Source: Streptomyces sp. ISL-96 (GTDB lineage Bacteria > Actinomycetota > Actinomycetes > Streptomycetales > Streptomycetaceae). From it: DNA of 45,211 nucleotides. Position 1 is the stretch's first letter. Each line of letters begins with the position of its first letter. The stretch spans positions 1 through 45,211 of the forward strand of contig NZ_JAGGPA010000058.1 of NCBI RefSeq assembly GCF_018614035.1. Direction: 5' to 3'. This document shows, piece by piece, positions 8,583-15,839 of this stretch. A program made the translations under genes and the position numbers. The notes under the pieces were generated by a model, which saw only the letters and a program-made list of their open reading frames with translations, made no database searches and had not been told where the DNA came from.

Positions 8583-9023
8583 TCACCTGTACTTGTAAGT
8601 GGCGTGCGCCTGAGTCCGCTTCGGCCACCACCCGTCCATCTCACCGGGAACACCCGTTGAGGCCGTTCCGGAGTTCGAACCGCGGTAGTCCCATCCCTTC
8701 GTGGCCTTCAGCGAGGCCTTGGGAGATGTGCAGGTCTTGACCCACCTGCAACTCCCCATCTGCCCAGGGGCGTTGTAGTCCTTCAGCTTGCCGTTCTTGT
8801 AGCTGGAGATTGCCGAGGCCGGGCGCAGGATCCTGACCTTCTTGTCACAGGTCATTTTCCCCTGCGCGTATACCTTGGCACCACTACGCCAGACCTTCAC
8901 GGAATTCTTGCACCCGTTATATTTCGCCCCGCTGGCTGAAGCCGCGTTGGCTGAAGTCCCGGATACGAAAACGCACGCAAGCGCAATCGAACCGACACCC
9001 AAGCTTCGCATGATTTTTTTCAC
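8583..9023 (-). CDS. Small secreted four-cysteine protein, unknown function
   Basis: I do not recognise the family. The 146-residue product starts with a Sec-type signal peptide (KKIMRS, a hydrophobic stretch, then SGTSANA as a likely cleavage site). The mature part of about 120 residues is basic and rich in Ser, Lys, Gly and Trp. It has four cysteines (in NGCKN, MTCDK, GSCRW and KTCTS), enough for two disulfides. The GTG at 9023 has GGGGAGG six to seven bases upstream, a far better ribosome site than the upstream ATG at 9053. Codon third positions contain clearly more A/T than in neighbouring genes, and the flanks are AT-richer too, hinting at acquisition by transfer. Possible roles include an extracellular protein or an inhibitor-like domain, but nothing decides this. 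Confidence 0.75.
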   Translation of the reverse strand: MKKIMRSLGVGSIALACVFVSGTSANAASASGAKYNGCKNSVKVWRSGAKVYAQGKMTCDKKVRILRPASAISSYKNGKLKDYNAPGQMGSCRWVKTCTSPKASLKATKGWDYRGSNSGTASTGVPGEMDGWWPKRTQAHATYKYR

Positions 9024-9579
9024 GCCATTCCTCCCCGTTTCATATTGGCGCATACCGATTCCATGGTCATGACGGAGAGGGCTCCGCCGAAATCAGCAAC
9101 AGTCAAAAGAGTAGGTCTCGGCAGGCCACAGTCAATCTGAGCTAAATTTGAGCTTGATGTTCAGAAAACCCCGCAGCGGCCGCGCACCCAAACGGACGCC
9201 ATTAAAGTTTATATCTCAATCTCCGGCTTATACTTGGAACGATCTCGTCATGACTACTGCTTTCACAACACCGGAGCCGTCCCGGACAGCCCACTTCACG
9301 AAGTGAGTCGCGTCTATCGTCAGCATTCAGCGCCTTATATTCCTCCGCCGACCGGATCACCGAGCGCCACGGCCGCCCTGACGCTCCAGCCCACCGGTCG
9401 GACGGATGGGCCGGACACGCGCTGAGAGGCAGAGGCAGTCGGACACAGGACTGTCCACCGCGCCGCTCCCTCCGTCACTTGACGCAAGCACTCGCAGTGG
9501 GTTGCATACGTTCTGTGATCGTGCACCGGGTTCCACCTGCCGCTTCCCGCATGTCCGTACGGACTGGAGGGGACGCGCC
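9024..9579. other. AT-richer intergenic stretch without a convincing gene
   Basis: About 550 bases between the secreted-protein gene and the monooxygenase. Roughly 9080-9350 is noticeably AT-richer than the rest of the window (for example TTAAAGTTTATATCTC near 9203). It contains a small stem CACTT-CACG-AAGTG at 9292-9305. The only open frames are short, lack ribosome sites and have no recognisable product. Apart from one candidate promoter for the leftward gene, I see nothing assignable here. Confidence 0.6.
9108..9135 (-). promoter_or_regulatory. Candidate promoter of the secreted-protein gene
   Basis: Read on the minus strand, TTGACT (9130-9135) is followed after 16 bases by TACTCT (9108-9113), a fair match to the housekeeping -35 and TANNNT -10. 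It would give a 5-prime leader of about 80 bases before the GTG at 9023. A second TTGACT lies at 9101-9106 without a clear -10. By eye only. Confidence 0.35.
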
Positions 9580-11292
9580 GTGGACCCGGTGATCGTCGTT
9601 GGGGCCGGTCCTGTCGGACTGGCCCTTTCGCTGGCTCTCGCGGGCCAGGGTGTGCCCTCCGTCGTGCTCGATGAGGGGCCGGGCAAGGACGAGCCCCGCA
9701 CGGCTCGTACGGCCGTCCTGCGGCCGGACACGGCCGAGCTGGTCGAGCGGCTGGGGTGCGCCACTGTCCGTGACCACGGAACGCGCTGGTCCGGATGGCG
9801 TTTGATGCGGCGCAATCAGGACGTCAGGCAGATCGAATTCGGCGACGACGGTGACCTGCCCGACCTGCCCTCTCTGTCCCCTGTGCATCTGCCGCAGCAC
9901 GAGCTGACGCGCGGGCTGCGGGACGCCGTCGCGGCGCACGAGCTCGTGCGGACCGTGCCGCACGGGCGTCTCGACACGATCGAGCAGGACGGCACCGGCG
10001 TCACCGCGCACACTCGGGAGCCCGGGGCCACCTGGTGGCGCGGCAGCTTCCTGGTCGGCTGCGACGGGGCGAGGTCGACGGTGCGCAAGCTCCTCGACGT
10101 CCGCTTCCCTGGGCGTACGTCGGTCGAAAGGCATGCTGTCGCCGCGCTGCGTACGGAACTGCCGTGGGACGGCGAAGCGTTGCTGCACCGCATGCCGCCG
10201 TGGCGGACGGGCGGGCAGGAAGTGACCGCGCGCCCGCTGAGGGACGGTGCGTGGCGGCTCGACTGGCTGCTGCCGCCGCGTGGTGAACTCGTGACGCCCG
10301 ACGCGCTGGTGGCGCGCGTGCGGGACACACTGGCCGGCTGGTGCGGTGAGACACCTCCGTACGAGCTGATCGACACCGGCGTGTACACGCTCCACCACCG
10401 GCTGGCCCGCAAGTGGCGGGTGGGACGGGCGTTCCTCGCCGGCGACGCGGCCCACCTGCTCGGGGCGCTCGGGACACAGGGCCTCGACGAAGGCCTGCGG
10501 GACATCGACAACCTGGCCTGGAAGCTGGCGCAGGCGTGGCACCTGGGGGCCTCGGAGACGCTGCTCGACAGCTACCAGGCCGAGCGGCGTACGGCAGTCG
10601 CCGTGCGTCTGCGCGCCGCCGACCAGGCGCTGCCGATACTGCGGGGAAGCGGACTGCGGACGTACCTGCCGGGCACCACGCGTGGACACGACACGCTCCT
10701 CACGGACGGGCACCTGGGGCGCGGGGCGCTGGGGGCGCCACCCGAGTACACGCGCTCTCCGCTCGCGCCGGAGCGCGCCGAGGCGCAGACGCTGGTCGGT
10801 ACGCCCCTGGGTGCGCCGGTGGCGGACGTACGGGCGACGGCGCCCGACGGTACGACGGTGCGGCTGCGGGACCGGCTGGGGCGGGGGCGGCAGCTGGTGA
10901 TGCTGGTCGCTCCGGGTACGGGCGTGTGGGACCGGCGGCACTGGATGACGGCGGGGGTGATGCCGCGGCTGGCAGCGGCCGTCACGGCGCTGCCGGTGCG
11001 CGCCGAACTGCTGGTCACGGAGGGCTACCCGGGGGCGTCGGCGCACACCGTGCTGCTGGTGCGGCCCGACGGGCATCTGGTCGCGGCGTTCCAAGGGGTG
11101 CGTCCCGCCGAGCTGTACGCGGCCGCGGACGCGGCGCGCGGGGGCCCACCGAAGTCGGCGCAGGCCGGGCCGGGCCCGCAGCGTTCCGGGGAAGCCGACC
11201 GTACGGAGAAGTCCGCGCAGTCCGGGGGCACCGACCAGAAGGACGAGACCGACCGTACTGACCTTACTGACCGGACAGCGGACATCAATTGA
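9580..11292 (+). CDS. FAD-dependent aromatic-type monooxygenase
   Basis: A 570-residue flavoprotein of the PheA/TfdB/MhpA-like group A monooxygenases, which hydroxylate aromatic or polyketide substrates using NAD(P)H and O2. The ADP-binding motif GAGPVG is at 8-13, the DG motif is GCDGARSTVRKLL, and the second FAD motif is AFLAGDAAHLLGALGTQGLDEGLRDIDNLAWKL. After about residue 400 comes the C-terminal thioredoxin-like domain of this group (GRQLVMLVAP). The final 50 residues are polar low-complexity sequence (DRTEKSAQ, DETDRTDLTDRT). The GTG at 9580 is chosen for the GGAGGGG eight bases upstream and because the FAD motif then begins at residue 8; an in-frame upstream extension has no family similarity. 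The substrate is unknown, and no biosynthetic cluster is visible around it. Confidence 0.85.
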   Translation: MDPVIVVGAGPVGLALSLALAGQGVPSVVLDEGPGKDEPRTARTAVLRPDTAELVERLGCATVRDHGTRWSGWRLMRRNQDVRQIEFGDDGDLPDLPSLSPVHLPQHELTRGLRDAVAAHELVRTVPHGRLDTIEQDGTGVTAHTREPGATWWRGSFLVGCDGARSTVRKLLDVRFPGRTSVERHAVAALRTELPWDGEALLHRMPPWRTGGQEVTARPLRDGAWRLDWLLPPRGELVTPDALVARVRDTLAGWCGETPPYELIDTGVYTLHHRLARKWRVGRAFLAGDAAHLLGALGTQGLDEGLRDIDNLAWKLAQAWHLGASETLLDSYQAERRTAVAVRLRAADQALPILRGSGLRTYLPGTTRGHDTLLTDGHLGRGALGAPPEYTRSPLAPERAEAQTLVGTPLGAPVADVRATAPDGTTVRLRDRLGRGRQLVMLVAPGTGVWDRRHWMTAGVMPRLAAAVTALPVRAELLVTEGYPGASAHTVLLVRPDGHLVAAFQGVRPAELYAAADAARGGPPKSAQAGPGPQRSGEADRTEKSAQSGGTDQKDETDRTDLTDRTADIN

Positions 11293-11319
11293 CCGCCGCG
11301 GGCGTGCGTGGTGTACTCC
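11289..11319 (+). promoter_or_regulatory. Candidate promoter for the leader peptide-cysteine dioxygenase unit
   Basis: TTGACC (11289-11294), overlapping the monooxygenase stop, is followed after 19 bases by TACTCC (11314-11319). Transcription would begin near 11325, exactly at a GTG that opens the leader peptide, so the mRNA could be leaderless. The spacing is one to two bases long, hence the modest confidence. Confidence 0.3.
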
Positions 11320-11324
11320 GGAGC

Positions 11325-11411
11325 GTGACCGACACCAACGTGCGCCTGTGGCGGAGGGTCCATATGGACCTCGTCCGCTATGCGGGCTGCGTGTGTCGCC
11401 CGTCCTGCTGA
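11325..11411 (+). CDS. Cys-rich regulatory leader peptide (uORF)
   Basis: A short frame of 28 codons ending in MDLVRYAGCVCRPSC and a TGA, 80 bases before the cysteine dioxygenase. Three of its last seven residues are Cys, encoded TGC, TGT and TGC; TGT is rare in such a genome. Two starts are possible. GTG at 11325 could start a leaderless message (preceded by a candidate -10). The internal ATG at 11364 has a perfect GGAGG six bases upstream and gives the 15-residue form. Actinobacteria are known to use short Cys-containing upstream peptides to tie expression of sulfur genes to charged tRNA-Cys supply (described in mycobacteria). The coding evidence here is position, ribosome site and cysteine content; the regulatory role is inferred. 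Confidence 0.65.
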   Translation: MTDTNVRLWRRVHMDLVRYAGCVCRPSC

Positions 11412-11491
11412 TTCGCCCTTCTTCTCATCGCGCTGTGCCGTGCTGTGTTTCCGGCCGCGCGTTCTCGCGAACATCTTCAGGACGGTCCCCT

Positions 11492-12049
11492 GTGTCTCTT
11501 TCCGTACGTTCCTCCGACGCGCCCGAAAGCGTTCCCCGGAACGCTGTGCCCTCTTCCTCTCCCTCTTCCGCGGAACTGCTCGAATTCGTGCGCCGTACCG
11601 CCGCCGACGCTTCCCTGGTGGCTTCCCTTCCGCTCGATCCCGAAGGCCGTACCTGGGTACGGCTCGACGGGCCCGGCGGGAGTGAGGCCTGGCTGATCGG
11701 CTGGCCGCCCGGCGCCGGCACCGGCTGGCACGACCACGGCGGCTCGCACGGTGCCTTCGCCGCCGCGGCGGGCACCCTTCGGGAGGAGTCGCTCGCGGCG
11801 CGCATCCCCACGGAGGGCTGGAAGACCCTCGAACTGGCCGACGGGGTGGACCGGGAGCGACAGCTGACGGCCGGCCGGGGACGGGCCTTCGGCGCGCACC
11901 ATGTACACCAGGTGCTCAATGAGTCGGCGGACGAACACGCCGTGTCGGTGCACGCCTACTACCCGCCGCTGCCGATGATGCGGCGCTACAGCCGCACGGG
12001 AGCGGTGCTGCGGCTGGAGCAGGTCGAGCATCCCGAGGAGTGGCAGTGA
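11492..12049 (+). CDS. Cysteine dioxygenase, bacterial cupin type
   Basis: Oxidises L-cysteine to cysteine sulfinate with a mononuclear iron, the first step in disposing of excess cysteine. The 185-residue protein has cupin motif 1 as GTGWHDHGGSHGAF, giving iron ligands H80 and H82. Motif 2 is AHHVHQVLN with the third histidine at about H139, followed by SVHAYYPPLPMMRRY, typical of the actinobacterial family. The first 25 residues are Ser/Pro rich and probably disordered. The GTG start at 11492 has AGGA nine bases upstream. Its stop codon overlaps the rhodanese start in GTGA, so the two are coupled. A thiol dioxygenase acting on a related substrate such as 3-mercaptopropionate cannot be excluded from sequence alone. 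Confidence 0.87.
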   Translation: MSLSVRSSDAPESVPRNAVPSSSPSSAELLEFVRRTAADASLVASLPLDPEGRTWVRLDGPGGSEAWLIGWPPGAGTGWHDHGGSHGAFAAAAGTLREESLAARIPTEGWKTLELADGVDRERQLTAGRGRAFGAHHVHQVLNESADEHAVSVHAYYPPLPMMRRYSRTGAVLRLEQVEHPEEWQ

Positions 12050-12435
12050 GTGGCGAACGTGTCGGAATCGACGAACTGCTGGAGCGCGTACGCGAAGGGC
12101 TCGACCGGATCGGGCCGCAGGAGGCGTACGACGCCGCCGTGGCCGGTGCGCTGCTGGTGGACATCCGGTACGCGGCGCTGCGCGAGCGGGACGGACTGAT
12201 CCCGGGGGCGCTCGTCGTCGAGCGCAATGAGCTGGAATGGCGGCTCGATCCGCAGGGCAGCCACCGCGCTCCGGAGGCCACCAGCCATGATCTGCGGATC
12301 GTGATGATCTGCAACGAGGGATACGCGTCGAGTCTCGCGGCCGCCTCCCTGCGGCAGTTGGGACTGCACGGGGCGACGGATCTCGACGGCGGGTTCCAGG
12401 CGTGGCGGGCGGCGGGGCTTCCGGTGACTCCTTAG
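12046..12435 (+). CDS. Rhodanese-like sulfurtransferase
   Basis: A single-domain rhodanese of 129 residues. It shows VDIRYAALRERDGLIPGALVV near residues 38-58, and the active-site loop VMICNEGYASS with C89 as the persulfide-carrying cysteine. The closing motif is LDGGFQAWRAAGLP. It starts at the GTG overlapping the dioxygenase stop by four bases, with GAGGAG six bases upstream. Coupling to cysteine dioxygenase points to a joint role in thiol or sulfane-sulfur handling, for example moving sulfur released during cysteine breakdown; the acceptor is not known. The stop codon is the first part of a perfect palindromic terminator. Confidence 0.85.
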   Translation: MSGERVGIDELLERVREGLDRIGPQEAYDAAVAGALLVDIRYAALRERDGLIPGALVVERNELEWRLDPQGSHRAPEATSHDLRIVMICNEGYASSLAAASLRQLGLHGATDLDGGFQAWRAAGLPVTP

Positions 12436-12460
12436 CGGCGGGGCCGCGGCCCCGCCGCTA
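12433..12460. terminator. Perfect palindromic bidirectional terminator
   Basis: Two 13-base arms (TAGCGGCGGGGCC and its complement) are separated by GC. The first three bases are the rhodanese stop codon. It lies between the convergent rhodanese and recX genes and can fold equally in either transcript. Confidence 0.8.
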
Positions 12461-12476
12461 CGACCCGCCGCGGCGG

Positions 12477-13079
12477 CTAGAGCGGGTCGTAGTCGAGGCC
12501 GTCCGTGTCCTCGCCTTCTTCTTCGAGGGCGCGTCGGACCACCCGCAGGGCCATGCCCTCGGGGTAGCCCTTCCGGGCCAGCATGCCGGCGAGGCGGCGC
12601 AGCCGGCGGTCCCGCTCCAGACCGCGGGTGGAGCGGAGTTTGCGGGCCACGAGCTCACGGGCCCGCTCTTCCTCCTGATCGGCGTCGAGCTGCCCCATCG
12701 CGTCGTCGATGAGGGTGGGGGCGACGCCCTTGTTACGCAGCTCCCGCGCGAGCGCCCGCCGGGCGAGGCCCCGGCCGTGGTGCCGGGACTCCACCCAGGC
12801 GTCCGCGAAGGCCGCGTCGTCGATGAGCCCGACCTCCTCGAAGCGGGACAGCACCTCGTCCGACACGTCGTCCGGGATGCCCCGCTTGTGGAGAGCGTCC
12901 TTGAGCTGTTTGCGGGTGCGCGCGGTTCCGGTGAGCAGACGCAGACAGATCGCCCGCGCCTGCTCACCCGGATCCTGAGGCGGCAGCCCCTTGCCGGCCC
13001 TCGACGGGTCGGGGCCGCCGCTGTCCTCGGCGTCCATGCCTTCGCTTGCGCTTCCCGGCCAGTCCGTCCTCCGGGTCAC
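12477..13079 (-). CDS. recX: RecA regulatory protein RecX
   Basis: RecX binds RecA filaments and limits recombinase activity. The 200-residue protein has a disordered acidic N-terminus of about 35 residues (DSGGPDPSRAGK), then three-helix RecX repeats. Recognisable blocks include ARAICLRLLTGTARTRKQLKDALHKRG, FEEVGLIDDAAFADAWVESR and LARRALARELRNKGV. The GTG start at 13079 lies only three bases after the recA stop, so recX is co-transcribed with recA and probably made at a lower level. Length and order match other actinobacterial RecX proteins. Confidence 0.92.
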   Translation of the reverse strand: MTRRTDWPGSASEGMDAEDSGGPDPSRAGKGLPPQDPGEQARAICLRLLTGTARTRKQLKDALHKRGIPDDVSDEVLSRFEEVGLIDDAAFADAWVESRHHGRGLARRALARELRNKGVAPTLIDDAMGQLDADQEEERARELVARKLRSTRGLERDRRLRRLAGMLARKGYPEGMALRVVRRALEEEGEDTDGLDYDPL

Positions 13080-13082
13080 GGT

Positions 13083-14210
13083 CTAGCTCTTGGCTGCCGC
13101 GGGCTTGGCCGTCTTGGCCTTGGTCGCCGGAGCCGGTACCGACTTCGCGTCGGCCGCTGCCGGGGAGCTGACCGCCGCGTCCGCGCCGGGCTCGGCTCCC
13201 GGGGCCACGGGCTTGACACCGACGCCCAGCTTCTCCTTGATCTTCTTCTCGATCTCGTCGGCGAGATCGGGGTTGTCCTTCAGGAAGTTACGGGCGTTCT
13301 CCTTGCCCTGGCCGAGCTGGTCGCCCTCGTACGTGTACCAGGCACCCGCCTTGCGGACGAAGCCGTGCTCCACGCCCATGTCGATCAGACCGCCCTCGCG
13401 GCTGATGCCCTGGCCGTAGAGGATGTCGAACTCCGCCTGCTTGAACGGCGGCGCGACCTTGTTCTTGACGACCTTGACGCGGGTGCGGTTGCCGACCGCG
13501 TCCGTGCCGTCCTTGAGGGTCTCGATGCGCCGGATGTCGAGCCGCACCGAGGCGTAGAACTTCAGCGCCCGGCCACCGGTCGTGGTCTCCGGGGAGCCGA
13601 ACATCACACCGATCTTCTCGCGGAGCTGGTTGATGAAGATGGCCGTGGTCTGGGACTGGTGCAGCGCACCGGTGATCTTGCGCAGTGCCTGGCTCATCAG
13701 CCGGGCCTGGAGACCGACGTGCGAGTCACCCATCTCACCCTCGATCTCCGCTCGCGGCACCAGGGCCGCGACGGAGTCGATGACGATGAGGTCGATGGCG
13801 CCCGAGCGGACCAGCATGTCCACGATCTCGAGTGCCTGCTCGCCGGTGTCCGGCTGGGAGAGGATCAGGTTGTCCGTATCGACGCCGAGCGCCTTGGCGT
13901 ACTCCGGGTCGAGCGCGTGCTCGGCGTCCACGAAGGCGACGGTGCCGCCGGCCTTCTGCGCGTTCGCCACGGCGTGCAGCGTCAGCGTCGTCTTACCGGA
14001 GGATTCCGGTCCGTACACCTCCACCACACGCCCGCGCGGCAGCCCGCCGACGCCGAGCGCGATGTCCAGCGCGGTCGACCCGGTAGAGATGACCTCGATG
14101 GGCTCGTTCGGCCGGTCGCCGAGGCGCATGACCGCGCCCTTGCCGAATTGCCGTTCAATCTGCGCGAGCGCGGCGTCGAGCGCCTTCTCGCGGTCGGTGC
14201 CTGCTGCCAT
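13083..14210 (-). CDS. recA: Recombinase RecA
   Basis: The ATP-dependent strand-exchange protein that also activates the SOS response. It is 375 residues with Walker A GPESSGKTT (67-75), Walker B LIVIDSVAALVP, the L2-loop region MFGSPETTTGGRALKFYAS, and the usual acidic-to-alanine/lysine C-terminal tail. I start at the ATG at 14210 (MAAGTDREKALDAALAQIERQFGKG), which has GGTGGA upstream. The open frame continues upstream only through the promoter itself, from a TTG inside the RecA-NDp box, so the longer form is wrong. recX follows after three bases. Regulation is by a damage-responsive promoter and possibly LexA. Confidence 0.97.
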   Translation of the reverse strand: MAAGTDREKALDAALAQIERQFGKGAVMRLGDRPNEPIEVISTGSTALDIALGVGGLPRGRVVEVYGPESSGKTTLTLHAVANAQKAGGTVAFVDAEHALDPEYAKALGVDTDNLILSQPDTGEQALEIVDMLVRSGAIDLIVIDSVAALVPRAEIEGEMGDSHVGLQARLMSQALRKITGALHQSQTTAIFINQLREKIGVMFGSPETTTGGRALKFYASVRLDIRRIETLKDGTDAVGNRTRVKVVKNKVAPPFKQAEFDILYGQGISREGGLIDMGVEHGFVRKAGAWYTYEGDQLGQGKENARNFLKDNPDLADEIEKKIKEKLGVGVKPVAPGAEPGADAAVSSPAAADAKSVPAPATKAKTAKPAAAKS

Positions 14211-14253
14211 GGGTTCCACCCGATTTGCTTGAGTCGATCGCTTCACGTCCAAG

Positions 14254-14276
14254 ACGCTATCTCCTGCCACTGACAA
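14254..14276 (-). promoter_or_regulatory. RecA-NDp (PafBC-type) DNA-damage promoter of recA
   Basis: On the minus strand, TTGTCAGTG (14268-14276) is followed by eight bases and TAGCGT (14254-14259). This is an exact fit to the RecA-NDp motif TTGTCRGTG-N8-TAGNNT known from mycobacteria and other actinobacteria, where PafBC drives LexA-independent damage induction. Transcription would begin near 14247, giving a leader of about 37 bases before the recA ATG. Confidence 0.85.
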
Positions 14277-14340
14277 CGCGTCCCGGCGTCGTCCTGACCT
14301 GTGGATAAACCCTCGCAGCTACCCGGCCAGAACCCCATCA

Positions 14341-14352
14341 GAATGGATGTTC
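14341..14352. promoter_or_regulatory. Imperfect LexA (SOS) box upstream of recA
   Basis: GAAT-GGAT-GTTC (read from the recA side GAACATCCATTC) matches GAAC-N4-GTTC at seven of eight positions and lies about 75 bases upstream of the RecA-NDp box. Similar Cheo-box-like sequences have been noted before streptomycete recA genes. It also contains the ATG of the small plus-strand frame. Confidence 0.45.
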
Positions 14353-14504
14353 GATTTTGGTGTCAAGCGCACCGCACCTACCTCCGCGAGGCCGGGCAGC
14401 GGATCCGCGCCGCCGAGCGCGAGGAGGACGTACGGGCACTCCAGTCCGCCACCGAGGAACGGCTACGCAGGGCACCCCCGCGGGTGGAGCTGGAGCGCCA
14501 CTGA
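14343..14504 (+). CDS. Small hypothetical protein beside recA
   Basis: A 53-residue frame, MDVRFWCQAHRTYLREAGQ at its start, then a charged helical stretch (RIRAAEREEDVRALQSATEERLRRA). Later codons have the G/C third-position bias of real genes here, and the composition looks like a short alpha-helical protein. Against it: there is no ribosome site, the ATG lies in the LexA-like box, and I recognise no family. It would have to be read from a leaderless message diverging from recA. A GTG at 14301 could lengthen it by 14 residues. Confidence 0.4.
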   Translation: MDVRFWCQAHRTYLREAGQRIRAAEREEDVRALQSATEERLRRAPPRVELERH

Positions 14505-14521
14505 TCGCGCGCGGACGGAAC

Positions 14522-15796
14522 TCAGGCGTCGTCGTCCGAGGGCGGCGGCGCCTGGTCCCGGCGCGGCTCCCGCGCGGAGTCGTCGCGCCCCGTGCGCCGC
14601 AGGCGTACGAAGGCCGAGCCGCCGCGGCGCCTCGGGTGTCTGCCGTGCACGCGCGGGTCGTCCGTCACGACGTACCGCTTCACATACGCGCCCAGGAAGG
14701 CCTGCAGTGTCGCGATCGCCGGAATCGCGATCAGCGCGCCGACGGCCCCCATCAGCGCCGTGCCCGCGACGACCGAGCCGAAGGCGACCGCCGGATGGAT
14801 GTTGACGGTCGTCGCGGTCAGCTTGGGCTGCAGTACGTAGTTCTCGAACTGCTGGTAGACAACGACGAATCCGAGCACCCACAGCGCGTACCAGGGGTTG
14901 ACGGTGAAGGCGATCAACATCGGCAGTGCACCCGCCAGGTACGTACCGATCGTCGGAATGAACTGCGAAATGAGCCCCACCCACACCGCGAGGGCGGGGG
15001 CGTACGGCACGTCGAGGACCAGCAGCAGGATGTAGTGCGCGACGCCGGAGATCAGCGCCATCAGGCCGCGCGAGTAGATGTAACCGCCGGTCTTGTCGAC
15101 CGCGATCTCCCAGGCGCGCAGCACCTCCGCCTGGCGGGCCGGCGGCAGTACGGAGCACAGGGCACGCCGCAGCCGTGGTCCGTCGGCCGCGAAGTAGAAG
15201 GAGAACAGGAAGACCGTCAGCACCTGGAACAGCCCGCCGAGCACGGTCGCCGACACGTCCAGGACGCCGCTCGCGCTGTTCTGTACGTACCTGCGCAGCC
15301 AGTCGGAGTTCAGGACGCTGGCCTGGATATCCACCCGGGAGAGCTCCGTGCGGAACGTCTGGTTGATCCAGTTGATGACCTGATCGACGTACTCGGGGAA
15401 GTCCTCGACCATCTCGATGATCTGGCCGGCCAGCACCGAGCCGAGCAGCACGATGAAGCCGACGCCCGCGACCAGCACTCCGATGAAGACCAGGAAGGTC
15501 GCGAAGCCGCGCCGCATGCCGTGGGCCGCCATCCGCCCGACGGCGGGCTCGATCGCGAGAGCCAGGAAGAAGGCGATCAGGATGTTGATCAGCAGGCCGA
15601 CGAGCTGGTGGAACGCCCAGTTGCCGAGCTGGAAACAGGCGTAGAGAGCGAGCGCGAGCACCATGGCGCGCGGCAGCCACCGGGGCATACGGGCAGAACC
15701 GCTGTCCGCCCGGGGGCGCGTGGGCGGCGGTGCGGTCGGCGAGTCTTCTTGCCCGGCGGGCTCGTCAGTGGATGCCACGGAGCCAGTCTGGCCCAT
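14522..15796 (-). CDS. AI-2E-family (PerM-like) membrane transporter
   Basis: A multi-pass membrane protein of about 424 residues in the AI-2E/PerM family, a broad group including autoinducer exporters and ion antiporters. The family hallmarks are present: paired early helices (LLINILIAFFLALAIEPAV), a large central hydrophilic part, and the later block ALAVWVGLISQFIPTIGTYLAGALPMLIAF, with further helices near the end. A charged tail rich in Arg and Asp (RRTGRDDSAREPRRDQ) follows. The start is uncertain: the ATG at 15796 gives MGQTGSVASTDEP, and one at 15838 would overlap the upstream region more closely. It lies two bases from DUF3046 if the longer start is used. Substrate unknown. Confidence 0.8.
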   Translation of the reverse strand: MGQTGSVASTDEPAGQEDSPTAPPPTRPRADSGSARMPRWLPRAMVLALALYACFQLGNWAFHQLVGLLINILIAFFLALAIEPAVGRMAAHGMRRGFATFLVFIGVLVAGVGFIVLLGSVLAGQIIEMVEDFPEYVDQVINWINQTFRTELSRVDIQASVLNSDWLRRYVQNSASGVLDVSATVLGGLFQVLTVFLFSFYFAADGPRLRRALCSVLPPARQAEVLRAWEIAVDKTGGYIYSRGLMALISGVAHYILLLVLDVPYAPALAVWVGLISQFIPTIGTYLAGALPMLIAFTVNPWYALWVLGFVVVYQQFENYVLQPKLTATTVNIHPAVAFGSVVAGTALMGAVGALIAIPAIATLQAFLGAYVKRYVVTDDPRVHGRHPRRRGGSAFVRLRRTGRDDSAREPRRDQAPPPSDDDA

Positions 15797-15839
15797 GCCT
15801 GTGACATCCGGCCCCTCCGCCCCTTGCCCCCCATGCACG

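Noticed and set aside
9234..9425. 63-codon plus-strand frame in the AT-richer gap
   Set aside because: No ribosome site, no motif, and codon use unlike the neighbours.
12402..14273. Long plus-strand open frame opposite recX-recA
   Set aside because: RecX and RecA are certain on the minus strand; this frame has no recognisable motif.
14211..14276. 22-codon N-terminal extension of RecA from a TTG
   Set aside because: The TTG is the first base of the RecA-NDp promoter box, and the usual MAAGTDREKAL start lies downstream with a ribosome site.
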